Shown: piece after piece, positions 60,894 to 64,000 of the stretch
How positions within the stretch are numbered: position 1 is the first letter of the stretch
Layout: each line of letters opens with the position of its first letter
From: Cherax quadricarinatus
Lineage: Eukaryota; Arthropoda; Malacostraca; Decapoda; Parastacidae
DNA: 64,000 nt
Direction: 5' to 3'
Assembly (NCBI RefSeq): GCF_038502225.1
Contig: NC_091374.1
Coordinates: 11,487,981-11,551,980 of the forward strand
Notes under the pieces: model-generated
The model's database searches: none
Seen by the model: the letters and a program-made list of their open reading frames with translations, nothing else
Told to the model about the DNA's origin: nothing
Translations under genes and position numbers: made by a program

Positions 60894-61130
60894 ACACGCT
60901 AAGATAACAGGGATATCTTGCTACTCCTACTTACACTTTGGTCACACTTCACAGACACGCACATGCATATATATATATACATACATCTAGGTTTTTCTCC
61001 TTTTTCTAAATAGCTCTTGTTCTTTTTTTATTTCTTCTATTGTCCATGGGGAAGTGGAAAAGAATCTTTCCTCCGTAAGCCATGCGTGTCGTATGAGGCG
61101 ACTAAAATGCCGGGAGCAATGGGCTAGTAA
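60894..61130 (+). promoter_or_regulatory. RTE 5' leader
   Basis: Matches the middle of the non-autonomous element at 20290-20520 (TATCTTGCTACTCCTACTTA, GGGGAAGTGGAA, CCTCCGTAAGCCATGCGTGT, AAAATGCCGGGAGCAATGGG). Conservation between an autonomous and a non-autonomous copy suggests these are leader sequences needed for mobility. No TATA box is evident. Confidence 0.6.
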
Positions 61131-62601
61131 CCCCTTCTCCTGTATACAATTACTAAAAAAGAGAAGAAGAAAAACTTTATAAAACTGGGTTGCTTAAATG
61201 TGCGTGGATGTAGTGCGGATGACAAGAAACAGATGATTGCTGATGTTATGAATGAAAAGAAGTTGGGTGTCCTGGCCCTAAGCGAAACAAAGCTGAAGGG
61301 GGTAGGAGAGTTTCAGTGGGGGGAAATAAATGGGATTAAATCGGGAGTATCTGAGAGAGTTAGAGCAAAGGAAGGGGTAGCAGTAATGTTAAATGATCAG
61401 TTATGGAAGGAGAAAAGAGAATATGAATGTGTAAATTCAAGAATTATGTGGATTAAAGTAAAGGTTGGATGCGAGAAGTGGGTCATAATAAGCGTGTATG
61501 CACCTGGAGAAGAGAGGAATGCAGAGGAGAGAGAGAGATTTTGGGAGATGTTAAGTGAATGTATAGGAGCCTTTGAACCAAGTGAGAGAGTAATTGTGGT
61601 AGGGGACTTGAATGCTAAAGTAGGAGAAACTTTTAGAGAGGGTGTGGTAGGTAAGTTTGGGGTGCCAGGTGTAAATGATAATGGGAGCCCTTTGATTGAA
61701 CTTTGTATAGAAAGGGGTTTAGTTATAGGTAATACATATTTTAAGAAAAAGAGGATAAATAAGTATACACGATATGATGTAGGGCGAAATGACAGTAGTT
61801 TGTTCGATTATGTATTGGTAGATAAAAGACTGTTGAGTAGACTTCAGGATGTACATGTTTATAGAGGGGCCACAGATATATCAGATCACTTTCTAGTTGT
61901 AGCTACACTGAGAGTAAAAGGTAGATGGGATACAAGGAGAATAGAAGCATCAGGGAAGAGAGAGGTGAAGGTTTATAAACTAAAAGAGGAGGCAGTTAGG
62001 GTAAGATATAAACAGCTATTGGAGGATAGATGGGTTAATGAGAGCATAGGCAATGGGGTCGAAGAGGTATGGGGTAGGTTTAAAAATGTAGTGTTAGAGT
62101 GTTCAGCAGAAGTTTGTGGTTACAGGAAAGTGGGTGCAGGAGGGAAGAGGAGCGATTGGTGGAATGATGATGTAAAGAGAGTAGTAAGGGAGAAAAAGTT
62201 AGCATATGAGAAGTTTTTACAAAGTAGAAGTGATGCAAGGAGGGAAGAGTATATGGAGAAAAAGAGAGAAGTTAAGAGAGTGGTGAAGCAATGTAAAAAG
62301 AGAGCAAATGAGAGAGTGGGTGAGATGTTATCAACAAATTTTGTTGAAAATAAGAAAAAGTTTTGGAGTGAGGTTAACAAGTTAAGAAAGCCTAGAGAAC
62401 AAATGGATTTGTCAGTTAAAAATAGGAGAGGAGAGTTATTAAATGGAGAGTTAGAGGTATTGGGAAGATGGAAGGAATATTTTGAGGAATTGTTAAATGT
62501 TGATGAAGATAGGGAAGCTGTGATTTCGTGTATAGGGCAAGGAGGAATAACATCTTGTAGGAGTGAGGAAGAGCCAGTTGTGAGTGTGGGGGAAGTTCGT
62601 G
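61131..62601 (+). CDS. RTE retrotransposon endonuclease ORF, interrupted before the RT
   Basis: Open from after the TAA at 61128 with no in-frame ATG before the conserved KLGCLNVRGC; translation may begin at a non-AUG codon. Counting from GTG at 61200: SETKL (28-32), VYAPG (99-103), VVGDLNAKVG (133-142), KFGVPGVNDNGSPLIELC (152-169), YTRYDVG (189-195), FDYVLVDKR (202-210), DISDHFLV (226-233). These are the AP-endonuclease motifs of the RTE clade. Residues 240-450 form a basic linker (WWNDDVKRVVREKKLAYEKF, FWSEVNKLRKPRE). The RTE part ends at VSVGEVRD (62601), just where the RT domain should begin, and a different LINE follows. No stop or frameshift across 470 codons implies a young copy. Confidence 0.85.
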
Positions 62602-64000
62602 ATAAACATCTACAGAGTTCCACAGTCAAACATTAGCCAATTTAGTCAAAATCTAGGAAGTATGATAACTGATGCACGCATGAACAAAGATCACTTACTA
62701 CTCTCAGGTGACTTCAATATAAATCTCCTGCAAGACCAGGACCCACACGTTACTGAATTCACAAACACAATGAGTAACTGTATGTTACTACCAACAGTAA
62801 CAAAACCTACAAGAGTTACAGAGACTAGTGTTTCCCTACTTGACCACATCTGGACCAACACCATATCCCCTTTAAAATCAGGCATAATTACAGATAATAC
62901 CACAGACCACTACCCTACTTTCCTCATAACAACTCTTGGTAAACTACCCCAAGACACTACTAAAGTCACCTTCAGACTTCACAATGAGGCAGCCATTAAT
63001 AACTTCACAACAGCAATAGCAAACATTGATTGGCACACTGAGCTAGAAACCTATACAGATATTGACGAATGTATTAATAATTTTCTAAAAAAAACCCAAT
63101 ACCTCTATAACAAGCACTGCCCTAAAAAAACTAAACAGATGACAGCAAAGAGACTGAACAGTCCCTGGCTAACACCCAGCATTCTCAAATCCATAAATAC
63201 AAAACACCAATATGAAAAACAGTACAGAATGGGTCACATAACCAGAGACCAAACAAAACGTTACTCGTCAATCCTAACCAGCCTGATAAGAAGGGCAAAA
63301 AAATTGTATTATGAGAACAGATTATCCAACTTACGAGGTGATATAAAAAAGACCTGGAAAACCCTATCAGAAATTCTGGGAACAAAAAAGATATCACGAA
63401 ATAGCGAAATAAAATTAGCAAAAACAGATGAACCCCAACTCCCACCAACAGAAACAGCAAACAGACTCAATGATTTCTTCTCCACTATAGGACAAAACCT
63501 TGCCAATAAAATCCCAAGCTCAGATACCCCACCAAATGACTACCTCACCGGCAACTACCCGAACACACTGTTCCTAGCTCCGACTAACCCATACGAAGTC
63601 TCCCTTATTATCAACGCACTAAAAAACAAGGCAGGAGATTTAAATACCTTACCACCCCTTATATACAAAAAAGTGTCACAAGTGCTATCACCAATCATTG
63701 CAACACTCTTTAACAAATCCATTGAATCCTCCACCTTCCCTACAGTACTCAAAATAGCAAGGGTCACCCCGATCCACAAAGGAGGAGACCAAACAGAGTT
63801 GAATAACTATAGGCCAATATCCAACTTACACCCTCTCTCAAAAATCTTTGAAAAATTAATTCATAAACGAATCTACTCCTACCTTATCTCCCAAAACATA
63901 CTCAACCCCTGCCAATTTGGATTCAGGCCTAATAAAAATACTAATGATGCTATTATACACATGCTAGAACATATATACACTGCAATAGAGAAAAAAGAAG
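62602..64000 (+). CDS. L2/CR1-group LINE ORF2, 5'-truncated but fully open, runs off the window
   Basis: Reads without a stop for 466 codons from 62602 to the window end. Begins inside the endonuclease (INIYRVPQSN, LLLSGDFNINL, LLDHIWTNT, NTTDHYPTFL), then the linker (NSPWLTPSILKSIN, RGDIKKTWKTLSEILG, RLNDFFSTIGQNLANKIPS) and early RT motifs (ARVTPIHKGGDQ, NNYRPISNLHPLSKIFEKL, ILNPCQFGFRPNKNTNDAI). It aligns with 10020-11400 throughout and lacks the nonsense and frameshift changes of that copy. The catalytic FADD box lies beyond the window. The frame differs from the RTE frame, so there is no fusion protein: RTE translation stops at 62636. Confidence 0.9.
   Translation, partial: MNIYRVPQSNISQFSQNLGSMITDARMNKDHLLLSGDFNINLLQDQDPHVTEFTNTMSNCMLLPTVTKPTRVTETSVSLLDHIWTNTISPLKSGIITDNTTDHYPTFLITTLGKLPQDTTKVTFRLHNEAAINNFTTAIANIDWHTELETYTDIDECINNFLKKTQYLYNKHCPKKTKQMTAKRLNSPWLTPSILKSINTKHQYEKQYRMGHITRDQTKRYSSILTSLIRRAKKLYYENRLSNLRGDIKKTWKTLSEILGTKKISRNSEIKLAKTDEPQLPPTETANRLNDFFSTIGQNLANKIPSSDTPPNDYLTGNYPNTLFLAPTNPYEVSLIINALKNKAGDLNTLPPLIYKKVSQVLSPIIATLFNKSIESSTFPTVLKIARVTPIHKGGDQTELNNYRPISNLHPLSKIFEKLIHKRIYSYLISQNILNPCQFGFRPNKNTNDAIIHMLEHIYTAIEKKE

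Overview
The window is non-coding, repeat-dense eukaryotic DNA. I found no host gene, no rRNA and no functional tRNA. Long (AT)n, (CA)n and (GA)n arrays, CR1/L2-like, RTE and Penelope-like retroelements and tRNA-headed SINEs point to an arthropod. Several dispersed families (the SINE with a TAGTCGACTGG-type core, the GGGTTTAGCGCT SINE, the RTE tail with the CCTGCCTCGGTGGGA motif) are ones I associate with decapod crustaceans such as crayfish or lobsters. That identification is from memory, not from a search.

Layout. 1-6.5 kb: a Penelope-like (PLE) fragment enclosed by near-identical inverted repeats, then two further inverted repeats and two minisatellites. 6.5-13 kb: quiet AT-rich DNA, then an almost complete L2/CR1-group LINE with a repeat-structured 5' leader, one nonsense codon and two frameshifts. 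13-21 kb: two minisatellites, pyrimidine-rich DNA, and a cluster of hammerhead-ribozyme-like motifs, several in palindromes. 20-27 kb: a composite RTE-derived element, an RTE 3' end, a 1.3-kb PLE palindrome, and the 3' end of a retroelement with an R2-type restriction-like endonuclease. 27-37 kb: LINE relics, another inverted pair with hammerhead-like motifs, purine-rich DNA and SINEs. 37-41 kb: a nearly intact CR1 lying inside a (TG)n array. 41-60 kb: SINEs, decayed CR1 copies and more inverted repeats. 60-64 kb: a second endonuclease-bearing element, then an intact RTE endonuclease ORF cut at its RT boundary by an intact LINE ORF that leaves the window.

Two themes stand out. First, foldback DNA is everywhere: at least twelve separate inverted repeats with arms from 16 bp to about 660 bp. 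Second, about thirteen copies of a compact motif recur in five sequence families with one plan: a UUGAUGA-like core, a short stem-loop, GAAA, then a self-complementary tetramer or hexamer followed by a pyrimidine. That is the order of a minimal hammerhead ribozyme, a motif already reported from Penelope-like retroelements. In four places the motif lies in inverted, outward-facing copies or beside the PLE coding end, so the palindromes and the ribozyme-like motifs are probably products of the same retroelement group. The genes present are retroelement proteins (endonucleases, reverse transcriptases); no host pathway can be reconstructed.
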